Source of the DNA: Pseudomonas sp. MYb118
Lineage (GTDB): Bacteria > Pseudomonadota > Gammaproteobacteria > Pseudomonadales > Pseudomonadaceae
DNA: 64,000 nucleotides
Reading direction: 5' to 3'
NCBI RefSeq assembly: GCF_040947875.1
Contig: NZ_JBFRXN010000003.1
Coordinates: 1-64,000, forward strand
Each line of letters opens with the position of its first letter. Position 1 is the first letter of the stretch. The position numbers and the translations under genes are program-made. Shown piece after piece: positions 1 to 8,360 of the stretch. The notes below the pieces were generated by a model. The model ran no database searches, had not been told where the DNA came from, and saw nothing but the letters and a program-made list of their open reading frames with translations.

Positions 1-1544
1 GCGGACTCGCCAAACCTGAGCAAACCAGGCTGATCAACGAGTGGCGTCGCCGGCCGTTGAATCAACTCAAGGTTGATCCGGTAGACCCGTCGATCATCAT
101 TGCCGAGCAAGTCATCCCAGCCGATGAGGGAGGGCGCTGGATTCGTGAAATCGGTCTGTACGACGAGGCGGGCGATCTGGTGGCTGTGGCCAACTGCGCG
201 CCGAGCTATAAGCCACTGCTGGCTCAAGGCTCTGGTCGCACGCAAGTGGTGCGGATGAATTTCATCGTCAACAACTCCGGCAGCGTCACGATCAAGATTG
301 ACCCGTCCGTGGTGCTGGCTACGCGCGGGTACGTGGATGCGGCCATCCTGGAGGTGTTGCCGGCGAACAAAACAGCCGGCGAGTACACCCGCGTCAAGAC
401 CAACAATCGTGGCCTTGTGGTGTCGGGGGATAATCCAAATACCTTGGCCGCAATGGGCATCACCGATGCTTTTACCCGGGCTGAGGTGCTTTTCACTATC
501 CAGTCCCAAGCCGCGACGGCATTCACCACGTCGGGGGCTTCCCCGGCGTACACGCTGGCCCCGGTCCCGGCCATTGGGGTTTATGCGGCGAACCTGCGCT
601 ACCGTGTCAAATTCCATGAGGCAGGATCAGGGCCCGCAACGCTGAATGTTTCGGGGCGTGGTGCGAAAGAACTCAAGCAGTATGACCATACCGGTGCCAA
701 GGTCGCGGCGGTGATCGCTGCCGGTCAACTGGTCGATGTGGAGTACGACGGTGTCGACTTCGTTTTGATGGACCGGTTGCCGGCGCCCTTGGCGTCTGGT
801 GTTCGTGGGGCATTCAGTAACCTCAAGCTATCCGCTACCGGCACCAATACCAACATCACGATTTCTGCGGATGAGCTGGTGTTGGAAAACGCTGATGGCC
901 TTTACAAAACAGTTCGAAATGTCGCCCTGACGATCAATCAGGGTGGCAGCCTGGATGCGGGGCTTATTACCGCATCCACATGGTACTCGGTGTGGGTCAT
1001 TGCGTCGGCTGATGGCTCGGCGGTTGCGGCGATCACGTCGCTATCTGCAACGGCGCCGGCGCTGCCTGGTGGCTACACCTTCAAGGCTCGGGTGGGCTGG
1101 TTCAGGACGGATGCCACGGGGAACAAGTTTCCGTTGGCCTATTGCCAGTTTGGTCGACAGGCCCGTTACGCGGTGACCGCGGGGAGCAACCTGGTGGCCT
1201 TGCCATCCATGGCGGGTGGGGTGCTGGGTAACCCTGGGGCGGGCGGTTATGTCGCGGTGAGCCTTGCGCCATTTGTTCCGGTTACGGCGGCGGCGGTGGA
1301 TTTCTTTGCATTTGCCCAATCTGCCGGCGCTTATTACGCGGTTGCCGATACCAACGCATACGGCACTTACCTGAGCACCACCAACCCGCCGCCGATTGCG
1401 AGCGGCGCGTCTACCTCAACTTCGGCGGTCGATTTCTGGCGCTCCATGTCGCGCTTGATGCTGACCGCTGGGCAAAACCTTTACTGCGCCTCAAATGCTG
1501 CGGACTTCAGCATGCGATGCCTGGGCTGGGAGGACAATCTATGA
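1..1544 (+). CDS. Phage tail fibre (tail-collar fibre), 5' end cut by window edge
   Basis: This is the receptor-binding fibre of a contractile phage tail. The frame is open from base 3, and the residues before the first possible start (LINEWRRRPLNQLKVDP, from about base 30) match the conserved N-terminal tail-attachment domain of Pseudomonas tail-collar fibres. The true start is therefore to the left. The conserved part (VIPADEGGRWIREIGLYD, then SYKPLLAQGSGRTQ) spans the first 100 or so residues. The distal part is Gly/Ala/Thr-rich and would be the variable, host-binding region. Its stop overlaps the next start by 4 nt (ATGA), so the fibre and its chaperone are probably translationally coupled. 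The family call is firm; the receptor is unknown. Confidence 0.9.
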   Translation, partial: GLAKPEQTRLINEWRRRPLNQLKVDPVDPSIIIAEQVIPADEGGRWIREIGLYDEAGDLVAVANCAPSYKPLLAQGSGRTQVVRMNFIVNNSGSVTIKIDPSVVLATRGYVDAAILEVLPANKTAGEYTRVKTNNRGLVVSGDNPNTLAAMGITDAFTRAEVLFTIQSQAATAFTTSGASPAYTLAPVPAIGVYAANLRYRVKFHEAGSGPATLNVSGRGAKELKQYDHTGAKVAAVIAAGQLVDVEYDGVDFVLMDRLPAPLASGVRGAFSNLKLSATGTNTNITISADELVLENADGLYKTVRNVALTINQGGSLDAGLITASTWYSVWVIASADGSAVAAITSLSATAPALPGGYTFKARVGWFRTDATGNKFPLAYCQFGRQARYAVTAGSNLVALPSMAGGVLGNPGAGGYVAVSLAPFVPVTAAAVDFFAFAQSAGAYYAVADTNAYGTYLSTTNPPPIASGASTSTSAVDFWRSMSRLMLTAGQNLYCASNAADFSMRCLGWEDNL

Positions 1545-1888
1545 ATGGCTTTGCCGTGAATGCGGCGGGTGGTTTTCGCGCTGTCAGTAGTGCGGAGGAT
1601 GTGGGCGAAGACGAGACGTTTTCGAAAGTGGTGCCGCCGGCGTATGTCGCCCCCCTGGCCGACGTCGAGCGTGCTTGGCGTGATGCTGAAGTGGTACGTG
1701 TGTCGTGGCTGCGTGATCGGCATCGCGACCAGCTCGATGCAGGCATTGAAACCACATTGACGACGGCTCAGTTCGCTGTGCTGTTGACCTACCTTCAGGC
1801 GTTGCGCGATTGGCCGCAATCGCCCGATTTCCCCGACAGTCAGCACCGGCCGGTCGCGCCGGAATGGATCGCCGAACAGGTCGAATAA
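1541..1888 (+). CDS. Tail fibre assembly chaperone
   Basis: This 115-residue protein starts at the ATG in the ATGA overlap with the fibre gene, preceded by GGGAGG. Position directly after the fibre, size and the C-terminal motif (QHRPVAPEWIAEQVE; proline-rich linker then a short helix) fit the small tail-assembly chaperones of Pseudomonas prophages and tailocins, which help the fibre trimerise. No catalytic motif is expected or seen. A hairpin terminator follows the stop immediately. The call rests mostly on gene order. Confidence 0.75.
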   Translation: MNGFAVNAAGGFRAVSSAEDVGEDETFSKVVPPAYVAPLADVERAWRDAEVVRVSWLRDRHRDQLDAGIETTLTTAQFAVLLTYLQALRDWPQSPDFPDSQHRPVAPEWIAEQVE

Positions 1889-1889
1889 G

Positions 1890-1917
1890 CGCCCCGCACT
1901 GACGGGGCGTTTCTTTT
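1890..1917 (+). terminator. Rho-independent terminator-like hairpin after the fibre chaperone
   Basis: The arms CGCCCC and GGGGCG enclose an 8-nt loop and are followed by a T-rich run (TTTCTTTT). It lies directly after the chaperone stop and before the next gene, inside what should be one late transcript. Confidence 0.7.
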
Positions 1918-1943
1918 CCGCTGTCTACTACCGAGGTTTGTTT

Positions 1944-2570
1944 ATGACGTCGCATATCTTGCGCGCTGCTTTGCAGTGGGCGTTGTTCCTGCCGTTACGC
2001 TTAACGCTGATCCTGTTGGGGTTTCTGGTGGTGCCAGCCGCGCTGCCACTCCTGGCGATCGAGGGGCCGGCAATTCCATTCAGTCAGGCGCCGGGCAACT
2101 GGAGGCTGGCCAAGCTGCCGGCCTGGGCCTGGCTCTGGTCGAACGATCGCGACGGTGCCCTGGGCGACAAGCGTGGCTGGTGGCACCTGAATGCGCCCTT
2201 CGGACTGGGCGCCTATCACTGGTTTTCCCAGCTCTGGTGGCTGGCCATTCGCAACCCGGCCAACAACATGCGCTTTCATCCCTGGTTCAGTTGCCCGGTG
2301 GCCGAGTGTGATTACCGCTATTGGGGTGACGGGAGCGTAGAGGATCGCCCCGGGGAGGGCGGCCGCCGGCTGCTGCTGGCCACGCACAAAGCCACCGGCC
2401 GGCGTTACTACGGTTTCTATGGCGTGTGGCAGTGGTCCGACACCCGCGCCCTGGTGATCCAACTGGGCTTCAAACCCGAGCCCAGCGACTGGGCCGAGGA
2501 CTACAGCAGCGACCCGACCGCGCAGTGGAAAGGCCTGACGTTTGAGGTCAACCCCTGGAAATCCATTTAA
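1944..2570 (+). CDS. Hypothetical phage protein with N-terminal membrane segment
   Basis: This 208-residue protein has one strongly hydrophobic segment near residues 10-40 (LFLPLRLTLILLGFLVVPAA), followed by a Trp- and Tyr-rich soluble part with the conserved-looking stretch WLWSNDRDGALGDKRGWW. I recall similar proteins in phages under a DUF7338-type label, but that name is tentative. The start is placed at ATG 1944, behind GAGGTTTG, rather than at the TTG two codons earlier. It lies between the fibre chaperone and the sheath gene and is flanked by hairpins on both sides, so it may be an accessory gene inserted in the tail operon. Function is unknown. Confidence 0.75.
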   Translation: MTSHILRAALQWALFLPLRLTLILLGFLVVPAALPLLAIEGPAIPFSQAPGNWRLAKLPAWAWLWSNDRDGALGDKRGWWHLNAPFGLGAYHWFSQLWWLAIRNPANNMRFHPWFSCPVAECDYRYWGDGSVEDRPGEGGRRLLLATHKATGRRYYGFYGVWQWSDTRALVIQLGFKPEPSDWAEDYSSDPTAQWKGLTFEVNPWKSI

Positions 2571-2611
2571 CCCCGCTGCGCCGTTACGCGTAACGCAGAC
2601 ACCCCTCACAA

Positions 2612-2632
2612 CCTCGCTCACGCGGGGTTTTT
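2612..2632 (+). terminator. Terminator-like hairpin before the sheath gene
   Basis: The arms CCTCGC and GCGGGG (one U-G pair) enclose a TCAC loop and are followed by TTTTT. It lies about 20 nt before the sheath start. Confidence 0.6.
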
Positions 2633-2653
2633 CGTTTTTGGAGACTGACCTTT

Positions 2654-3826
2654 ATGAGTGGTTCTTTTTTTCACGGCGTCACCACGACGTTGATCGACAC
2701 CGGCGCGCGCACCATCTCGCTGCCGTCGTCCTCGATCATTGGTTTGTGCGACACCTTCACCCCGGGCGTGCTCGGCGGCGGCACGGCCAAGGCCGGTGAT
2801 CTGGTGCTGCTCACGTCCGAGCGCGAAGCCATTGCCGCGTTCGGTGCTGACTCGGCGATTACCAAGGCCGCCCAGGCGATCTATGTGCGGGCCAAGGCGG
2901 TGATCGTCGCGGTGGGTGTGGCCAAGCTGGAAGATCCCGCGCTGCAAACGTCGGCCATCATCGGTGGCGTACTGGCCTCGGGTCAGCGTACCGGCCTGCA
3001 AGCGCTGCTCGATGGCAAGAGCAAACACAACGCCCAGCCGAAACTCATCATTGCCCCCAAGCATTCCGCCACCCAGGCGGTGGCCACCGCCATGGACGCG
3101 CTGGCCGCCAAGTTGCGCGCGATCGCCATCATCGACGGCCCTAACACCACCGACGAGGCGGCTCTGGCCTATGCCGAGGAATTCGGCAGTAAGCGTCTGT
3201 ATATGGTCGATCCGGGTGTGCAGTACTGGGACACCGGCACCAGTGCCACGATCGACGCGCCGGGCTCGGCCTGGACGGCGGGTCTGTTCGCCTGGACCGA
3301 TGCCAACTATGGCTACTGGGCATCGCCGTCGAACAAGGAATTTGTCGGCATGACCGGCACCACGCGGCCGATCGAATACCTCGACGGCGACGAGACTTGC
3401 CGGGCGAATCTGCTCAACAACGCCAATATCACCACGATCATTCGCGACGGCGGGTATCGCTTGTGGGGCAACCGCACGTTGTCCAGCGATGCGAAATGGG
3501 CGTTTGTTACCCGAGTTCGCACCTGCGACATCCTGATGGATGCGATCCAGGCCGGGCACAAGTGGGCGGTCGACCGCTCGATTACCAAGACGTACGTCAA
3601 GGACGTTACCGAAGGTCTGCAAGCGTTCATGCGCGATCAGAAAAACGCCGGTGCGGTGATCAATTTTGAGGTCTACGCAGACCCCGAAATGAACACGGCC
3701 AGCCAAATCGAGCAGGGCAAAATCTACTGGCGCATCCGCTTCACCGACGTGCCGCCGGCGGAAAACCCGAATTTCCTCATTGAAGTCACCAACGAGTGGC
3801 TGACCGAAGTTCTCGAAACTGCCTAA
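2654..3826 (+). CDS. Contractile tail sheath protein (P2 FI-like)
   Basis: This 390-residue protein is the usual size for the P2 FI sheath family. It polymerises around the tail tube and contracts to drive the tube through the host envelope. The N-terminus (SFFHGVTTTLIDTGARTI) and the C-terminal domain ending in FTDVPPAENPNFLIEVTNEW are characteristic of P2-type sheaths; the C-terminal strand links neighbouring subunits. It is followed 11 nt later by the tube gene, the standard FI-FII order. ATG 2654 is preceded by TTGGAGACTGACC. The family call is firm. Confidence 0.95.
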   Translation: MSGSFFHGVTTTLIDTGARTISLPSSSIIGLCDTFTPGVLGGGTAKAGDLVLLTSEREAIAAFGADSAITKAAQAIYVRAKAVIVAVGVAKLEDPALQTSAIIGGVLASGQRTGLQALLDGKSKHNAQPKLIIAPKHSATQAVATAMDALAAKLRAIAIIDGPNTTDEAALAYAEEFGSKRLYMVDPGVQYWDTGTSATIDAPGSAWTAGLFAWTDANYGYWASPSNKEFVGMTGTTRPIEYLDGDETCRANLLNNANITTIIRDGGYRLWGNRTLSSDAKWAFVTRVRTCDILMDAIQAGHKWAVDRSITKTYVKDVTEGLQAFMRDQKNAGAVINFEVYADPEMNTASQIEQGKIYWRIRFTDVPPAENPNFLIEVTNEWLTEVLETA

Positions 3827-3837
3827 GGGGCCAAACG

Positions 3838-4341
3838 ATGATTCCTCAAGTTCTCTCCAACTGCGCCGCGTTCGTCGACGGTGTGAGTTTTGCCGGCGAC
3901 GTGCCGACCCTGACGCTACCCAAGCTGACCCAAAAAACTGACGACTATCAAGGCGGCGGCATGTCGGCGCCGATTGAGTTCGCGATGGGCCTGGAAAAGC
4001 TGGAGGCGGCGTTTACCACCAATGGCGTTCGCCGTGAGTCGCTGAAGTATTTCGGCCTGGCCGATCAGACCGCGGCCAACATCGTGTTTCGCGGCTCCTT
4101 CAGGGGCCTTAAGGGCACCGTGGTGGCGGTGATCGTGACCATGCGCGGCGGCATCAAAGAAGTCGACATGGGCGACTGGAAGCTGGGTGACAAGGCGGAA
4201 ATCAAGCACGCCGTGAAGCTCACGTACTACAAGCTCGAAATCGACGGTCGCGTGATGTACGAGATCGACCCCCTCAACATGATCCAGGTGGTCGACGGTG
4301 TCGATCAGCTGGCTGCCGAACGCTCGGCCCTGGGACTTTAA
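3838..4341 (+). CDS. Major tail tube protein (P2 FII-like)
   Basis: This 167-residue protein has the standard length for the FII tube subunit, which forms the inner channel of the contractile tail. The start is ATG 3838, behind AAGGGGCCAAACG; upstream in-frame codons belong to the end of the sheath gene read in another frame. The motifs PTLTLPKLTQKTDDYQGGGM near the start and YYKLEIDGRVMYEIDPLN near the end are typical of the family. It follows the sheath gene and precedes the E-type assembly gene, as in P2. Confidence 0.95.
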   Translation: MIPQVLSNCAAFVDGVSFAGDVPTLTLPKLTQKTDDYQGGGMSAPIEFAMGLEKLEAAFTTNGVRRESLKYFGLADQTAANIVFRGSFRGLKGTVVAVIVTMRGGIKEVDMGDWKLGDKAEIKHAVKLTYYKLEIDGRVMYEIDPLNMIQVVDGVDQLAAERSALGL

Positions 4342-4347
4342 GGATAA

Positions 4348-4665
4348 ATGAACATGACACCAATCAACCTCAACAAGCCTTTGCCGAGCTGGCTGGTCCT
4401 GACGGACGAAGGCGTTACCGTAACGCTGGCCTACAAGGCGAATATCGGCGGCGTCGTGGTCGACAAGTTGTCTATGCGCGCGCCGAGCGTGAAGGACATG
4501 GAGGCCGCGAAAGCGGCCAGCGGTGGCGAAATGGACAAGCTCGAAAAGAACCTCTTTTGCAGCTTGGTCATGGCCAGCGATGCCGAGCTGACCGCCCTCA
4601 AGATCAAGGACTACAACCGTTTACAGGCGGGCTATTTTCGCCTGGTTGAAGACGACGACCTGTAA
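4348..4665 (+). CDS. Tail assembly protein E (P2 gpE-like)
   Basis: This 105-residue protein fits the E-family tail assembly chaperone that lies between tube and tape-measure genes and coats the tape measure during assembly. The start ATG 4348 follows AAGGATAA. The sequence is short, acidic at its end (VEDDDDL) and lacks membrane segments. In this family the 3' end normally overlaps a second short frame that is reached by programmed frameshifting, and such a frame is present here (4646-4777). Confidence 0.85.
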   Translation: MNMTPINLNKPLPSWLVLTDEGVTVTLAYKANIGGVVVDKLSMRAPSVKDMEAAKAASGGEMDKLEKNLFCSLVMASDAELTALKIKDYNRLQAGYFRLVEDDDL

Positions 4666-4777
4666 CGAAGCCACCTTGAAGGTGTTGGCCCGACGCTTGG
4701 CTAAGGAGACTGGTTTTTCCGCGGCCGAGATTAAGGCCATGCCTTTCTCGGAAATGGTGTGGTGGCTCACGGATTGA
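4646..4777 (+). CDS. Small tail assembly protein E' (GpE-like), overlapping E in another frame
   Basis: An open frame overlaps the end of gene E and runs to TGA 4775-4777. Its product (LKVLARRLAKETGFSAAEIK, then a segment ending MVWWLTD) has the short helical pattern and tryptophan-rich end of GpE-family tail proteins. From TTG 4646 it would be 43 residues. No good ribosome binding site is visible, and the frame relation to E is +1 (equivalently -2). It is therefore probably made as an E-E' fusion by programmed frameshifting, as known for many tailed phages. The exact slip site is not clear to me. Confidence 0.6.
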   Translation: MKTTTCNEATLKVLARRLAKETGFSAAEIKAMPFSEMVWWLTD

Positions 4778-4813
4778 GCCGCTGTTGAATTCCTCGACGT
4801 ATGGGGCACGCAC

Positions 4814-7237
4814 ATGGCGAATAAACTCGCGCTCGGCCTGGTCATCGGCGGGGCAGTTAGCTCCACGGTGGGCAGCGCATTTAAGGATGTCACCGGGCGC
4901 ATCAAGAAGCTGGAGGCTGAAGGGCAAAAGGCCCGGGTGCTGCAAAAGACCATCAGCGACACCATCCGTCTGCGCGATGAGTGGCGCAAGTCGCACCTGG
5001 CAGGTGAGCAGGGCGCCGGCGCGCTGCTGAAGAAGCTCAATAGCAACCTCGACAGCCTGAAGAAACAAGGCATTGAGGTGCGTAACTTGGGTAAGGCATA
5101 CGCCACGATGGGGCAGGCCGCGGTCAAGGCGGAGCTGAAAGCCAAAGGGCATATGCAACTCGATGAGGGCAAGGAGAAGCTCAAAAGCAGCGTCGGCCAG
5201 GCCGTGGCGGCCACGGCCGCGATGGCCATCCCGACCAAGGTCAGCGCGGACTATGGCGCAATCATTCGTGACATTGCGATCAAGTCGAACATTGCCAACA
5301 AGCCCGAAGAGGGCGACATGTCGCGAAGGATCATCGACACGTCGCGTGAAACGGGCATGGCGCGCAATCAGGTGGCCGAGGTGGTCAACGCCCTGGTAGG
5401 CGCTGGTATGGAACTGGACAAGGCCCTGGCCTACGCACCGACGGCGGCTAAGTTTGCCATCGGCCAGGGGTCGGACGGCGGCGAAACGGCGCGCATGATC
5501 AACGCCCTGGGGCAGAACGCCAAGATCACCGACCCGGCCGACATGCAAAAAGCCCTTGAGGCGATCGCTTTCCAAGGTCAGGCGGGCAGCTTTGAAGCCG
5601 CCGACATGGCGCGCTGGTTCCCTGAGCTGCTCGCGGGGATGGGCAAGCTGGGCATTACCGGTATGGACTCGGTGACGCAACTGGGCGCCATGCTGCAAGT
5701 GCAGATGAAGACCGCCGGCGGCGCCGATGAGGCGGCCAACAACCTCAAAAACTGGATGGAAAAAATCGGCTCGGGTGACACGATCGAGGCCTACAAAAAG
5801 GCCGGGATCGACTATCAGGGTTCGATGAACACCGGCCTGCAGAATGGCAAGTCAACGCTGGAATCCAGCTTTGAGTTGGCACAGAAGTACATCGCGGCGA
5901 CCGATCCGAAAAAGGCCGCGGCCATGGCTGAGGCCACGGCGAAGATCAGCAAGGAGCAGGATCCGGAAAAAGCCAAGGCCATGATTGCGTCCCTGGAGCA
6001 GGCGTTGCGCACCGGCGACCTGTTCAACGATATGCAGGTCAAGGGCGCGTTGACCGCGTTCATGCAGAACAAGGACCTGTACGCCCAGCTCAAAAAGGAC
6101 TCGGCCGATGCCACCGGGATTCTGGACAAGAACCTGGAAGAGCGCCGGCAGTCGTCGGCGCAGAAGTGGGCCGAAATGGCGCAGAACACCGATGACGCCA
6201 TGCGCGCGATCGGTGATGCCTTCCGACCGGTGACCGACGCGGTGGCCGATGGACTGACCTACGTCACCCAAGGCCTGAGCAAACTGTCTGATGAGTCCCC
6301 GAAGGTGGTTACAGGTATCGGCGCCGCGGTGGCGGCGCTGATTGCGTTTCAAACGGCGATGAGCAGTTTCAAGATCGCCAAGGGTTTGCTGAACATCGGC
6401 CGCGGTTCGTTGATGGGCAATCCGAACATCCCGCAAAAGGTGATCGTGACCAACATGGGCGCCCTGGGCGGGGCCGGCGGTCCGGACTTGGGCGACCTGG
6501 GCGGTGAAGGAAAAAATGGCAAGGGCGGGGCCAAGGGGGGCGGTGGCGGTGGTGTAAGCGTGGGCTCGGTGGTCAAGGGGGCCACGATGCTTGCGGTGGT
6601 GGAGGCGGGCTTTAAGGCCGTTGACACCTATCAGAATGCCGAAACCCAGGACGAAAAAGCCGAGGGTTATGGCGCGGCCGTGGGCGGCCTGGCAGGCGCC
6701 ATCGGCGGTGCGGCGGCGGGGGCCATGATTGGCTCAGTGGTGCCGGTGATCGGTACGGTGGCTGGTGGGCTTATTGGCGGGATTATCGGCAGCCTTGGCG
6801 GTGATCCACTAGGGGGCTATCTCGGTAAGTCGATGTTTGGCACCGATGAATCGCTGAAGCGCATGCCGGACGCGGGTCCACTGATGATGGCCAACGCTGG
6901 CCAGAACCTGCCGCCAGTGATGGGCGCTATCGGGCGGTCCTTCGCCAAGCCTGGCGGTGCCCAGCCCGGCGATGCCGCGCGGGCAATGTTGATGCCGCCG
7001 GCCAGTGCTGACGCCGCCGCGGCGCTGCTGGCCAAGCCGCCGGCCGCTGAAAAGGCCGAGGGGGTCAAGGTCGATTCCAAGGTGGATATCCAGGCGCCGT
7101 TTACCCTGACTGTCCAGGGCGATGTCAAAGACGGCGCCCAGCTCTATGCGCAAATTCGCCCGTATCTTGAGCAGCATCAGCGCGAAATGGCCCAGCAACT
7201 GGAAAGCCGCAAGCTGTACGACGCGCCGCATATTTAA
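4814..7237 (+). CDS. Tail tape measure protein
   Basis: This 807-residue protein is the ruler that sets tail length and is later injected. The N-terminal part (to about residue 130) is rich in Lys/Glu heptads and should be coiled coil. Residues of about 140-330 carry the phage tape-measure domain (IIRDIAIKSNIANKPEEGD onward, then NALGQNAKITDPADMQKALE). A hydrophobic segment lies near residues 500-515 and a long Gly/Ala-rich hydrophobic stretch near 620-680. The C-terminus ends in a basic, Gln-rich helix. ATG 4814 is the first in-frame start after E'. Length and position agree with P2 gpT. Confidence 0.92.
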   Translation: MANKLALGLVIGGAVSSTVGSAFKDVTGRIKKLEAEGQKARVLQKTISDTIRLRDEWRKSHLAGEQGAGALLKKLNSNLDSLKKQGIEVRNLGKAYATMGQAAVKAELKAKGHMQLDEGKEKLKSSVGQAVAATAAMAIPTKVSADYGAIIRDIAIKSNIANKPEEGDMSRRIIDTSRETGMARNQVAEVVNALVGAGMELDKALAYAPTAAKFAIGQGSDGGETARMINALGQNAKITDPADMQKALEAIAFQGQAGSFEAADMARWFPELLAGMGKLGITGMDSVTQLGAMLQVQMKTAGGADEAANNLKNWMEKIGSGDTIEAYKKAGIDYQGSMNTGLQNGKSTLESSFELAQKYIAATDPKKAAAMAEATAKISKEQDPEKAKAMIASLEQALRTGDLFNDMQVKGALTAFMQNKDLYAQLKKDSADATGILDKNLEERRQSSAQKWAEMAQNTDDAMRAIGDAFRPVTDAVADGLTYVTQGLSKLSDESPKVVTGIGAAVAALIAFQTAMSSFKIAKGLLNIGRGSLMGNPNIPQKVIVTNMGALGGAGGPDLGDLGGEGKNGKGGAKGGGGGGVSVGSVVKGATMLAVVEAGFKAVDTYQNAETQDEKAEGYGAAVGGLAGAIGGAAAGAMIGSVVPVIGTVAGGLIGGIIGSLGGDPLGGYLGKSMFGTDESLKRMPDAGPLMMANAGQNLPPVMGAIGRSFAKPGGAQPGDAARAMLMPPASADAAAALLAKPPAAEKAEGVKVDSKVDIQAPFTLTVQGDVKDGAQLYAQIRPYLEQHQREMAQQLESRKLYDAPHI

Positions 7238-7249
7238 ACAGGGGGACTT

Positions 7250-8095
7250 ATGCCTGCATTGGAGCAGTTGCAATCGGGGTTGAAGTACCTGGCGTCAGCC
7301 GGGGAGACCGGTCGGCGCAGCATGGACGGCATGCTGGGGCCGGTGAACGGTGCGATCGGCGAAATCACCGGCGCCGCGTCCGAGTTGGAGGGCGTGCCCT
7401 TTGTCGGTCCGGCGCTGGGCGCCAAGCTGCAACGGGTCATGCGCGGAGTGAATGCCGCGCAGGCCAAGGTCGGCCAGGTGGTGGCCATGTATGGCACGGC
7501 CACCCGAGCGGTGTCGCAAATCGACGAGCGCCTGGGTGTGCTCAAGGAGCAGGCCAGCCGGGCGGCCACGGCGATCAATAAGGTCGCCGGCAACGCCAGT
7601 CCCGCCTTGGCCAACATCTTGCCCACTGGGGCCTTTGCCACGGATCAGACGCCGGCGCCGGAAGCGGTTAAGCCGTTCCCGCACCTGTTGATCATCCAGC
7701 CGCAAGACCCTAAGGCGGCGCCGTATTTCTTCAACCTCGACACCGCAGCCTTTGACGAACTGCGCCGATCGACGGCGTTCCGCTGGGCTTCCCAAGAGCG
7801 CCTTGGGCGCCGGCCGGCCCAGCAAGGGATCGGCATGGGGGACGAGAAAATCACCCTCAAGGGCGCGATCTTCCCGGGCTTCAAGGGGGGCTTGAAACAG
7901 CTCGACACCTTGCGCCAGATCGGCGGCCGGTTGCAGCCGCTGACCCTGACCACCGGTTATGGCGAGGTGTTGGGCACCTGGTGCCTGACCTCGATCGAGG
8001 AAGAGCAAAGCGTGCTGATGCCGGGCGGTATCCCGCGTAAACAAGGGTTCACACTGGAGTTTGTCTGCTATGGCGACGACATGCAGAACGTCTGA
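7250..8095 (+). CDS. Tail protein U with an added N-terminal region
   Basis: The C-terminal half (from about residue 150, with FNLDTAAFDELRRSTAFRW, then GGLKQLDTLRQIGGRLQPL) is the GpU domain, which caps the tail tube terminus. The N-terminal 140 residues are Ala/Gly-rich and helical (QLQSGLKYLASAGETGRRSM) and do not belong to the GpU domain. At 281 residues it is much longer than P2 gpU (about 160). ATG 7250 follows CAGGGGGACTT. The 3' end overlaps the X gene by 26 nt. The U assignment is firm; the role of the extension is unknown. Confidence 0.85.
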   Translation: MPALEQLQSGLKYLASAGETGRRSMDGMLGPVNGAIGEITGAASELEGVPFVGPALGAKLQRVMRGVNAAQAKVGQVVAMYGTATRAVSQIDERLGVLKEQASRAATAINKVAGNASPALANILPTGAFATDQTPAPEAVKPFPHLLIIQPQDPKAAPYFFNLDTAAFDELRRSTAFRWASQERLGRRPAQQGIGMGDEKITLKGAIFPGFKGGLKQLDTLRQIGGRLQPLTLTTGYGEVLGTWCLTSIEEEQSVLMPGGIPRKQGFTLEFVCYGDDMQNV

Positions 8096-8276
8096 TGGGG
8101 ATCTGCTGGATACTATCTGTCACAACTATTACGGCCATCTGGTCGGCAGCGTGGAGGCGGTGCTGGCGGCCAATCAGGGCTTGGCCGATGAGGTCCAGCC
8201 CTTTCGCGCCGGCGTGCTGATCTGGCTGCCGGATCTGCCTGCACCCATGGTTGAACACGTCTCATTATGGGATTAG
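8070..8276 (+). CDS. Tail protein X (LysM-like)
   Basis: This 68-residue protein is the typical size for P2 gpX. The pattern GDLLDTICHNYYG, then VEAVLAANQGLA and PFRAGVLIWLPD is that of the small LysM-like X family, which joins the baseplate hub. It starts at ATG 8070 inside the end of gene U and ends 84 nt before gene D. The spacer contains a hairpin followed by a T run. Confidence 0.9.
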   Translation: MATTCRTSDGDLLDTICHNYYGHLVGSVEAVLAANQGLADEVQPFRAGVLIWLPDLPAPMVEHVSLWD

Positions 8277-8324
8277 TGGTCTACACTCTCATGGCTTGTA
8301 TCCTCCAAGCTCCTTACGTTTCTG

Positions 8325-8348
8325 ACCCGCCTTGTGCGGGTTTTTTTT
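8325..8348 (+). terminator. Strong terminator-like hairpin between X and D
   Basis: The perfect arms ACCCGC and GCGGGT enclose a CTTGT loop and are followed by seven further Ts. It ends 12 nt before the gene D start, inside the tail operon. Confidence 0.8.
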
Positions 8349-8360
8349 CGGAAAAATTCC

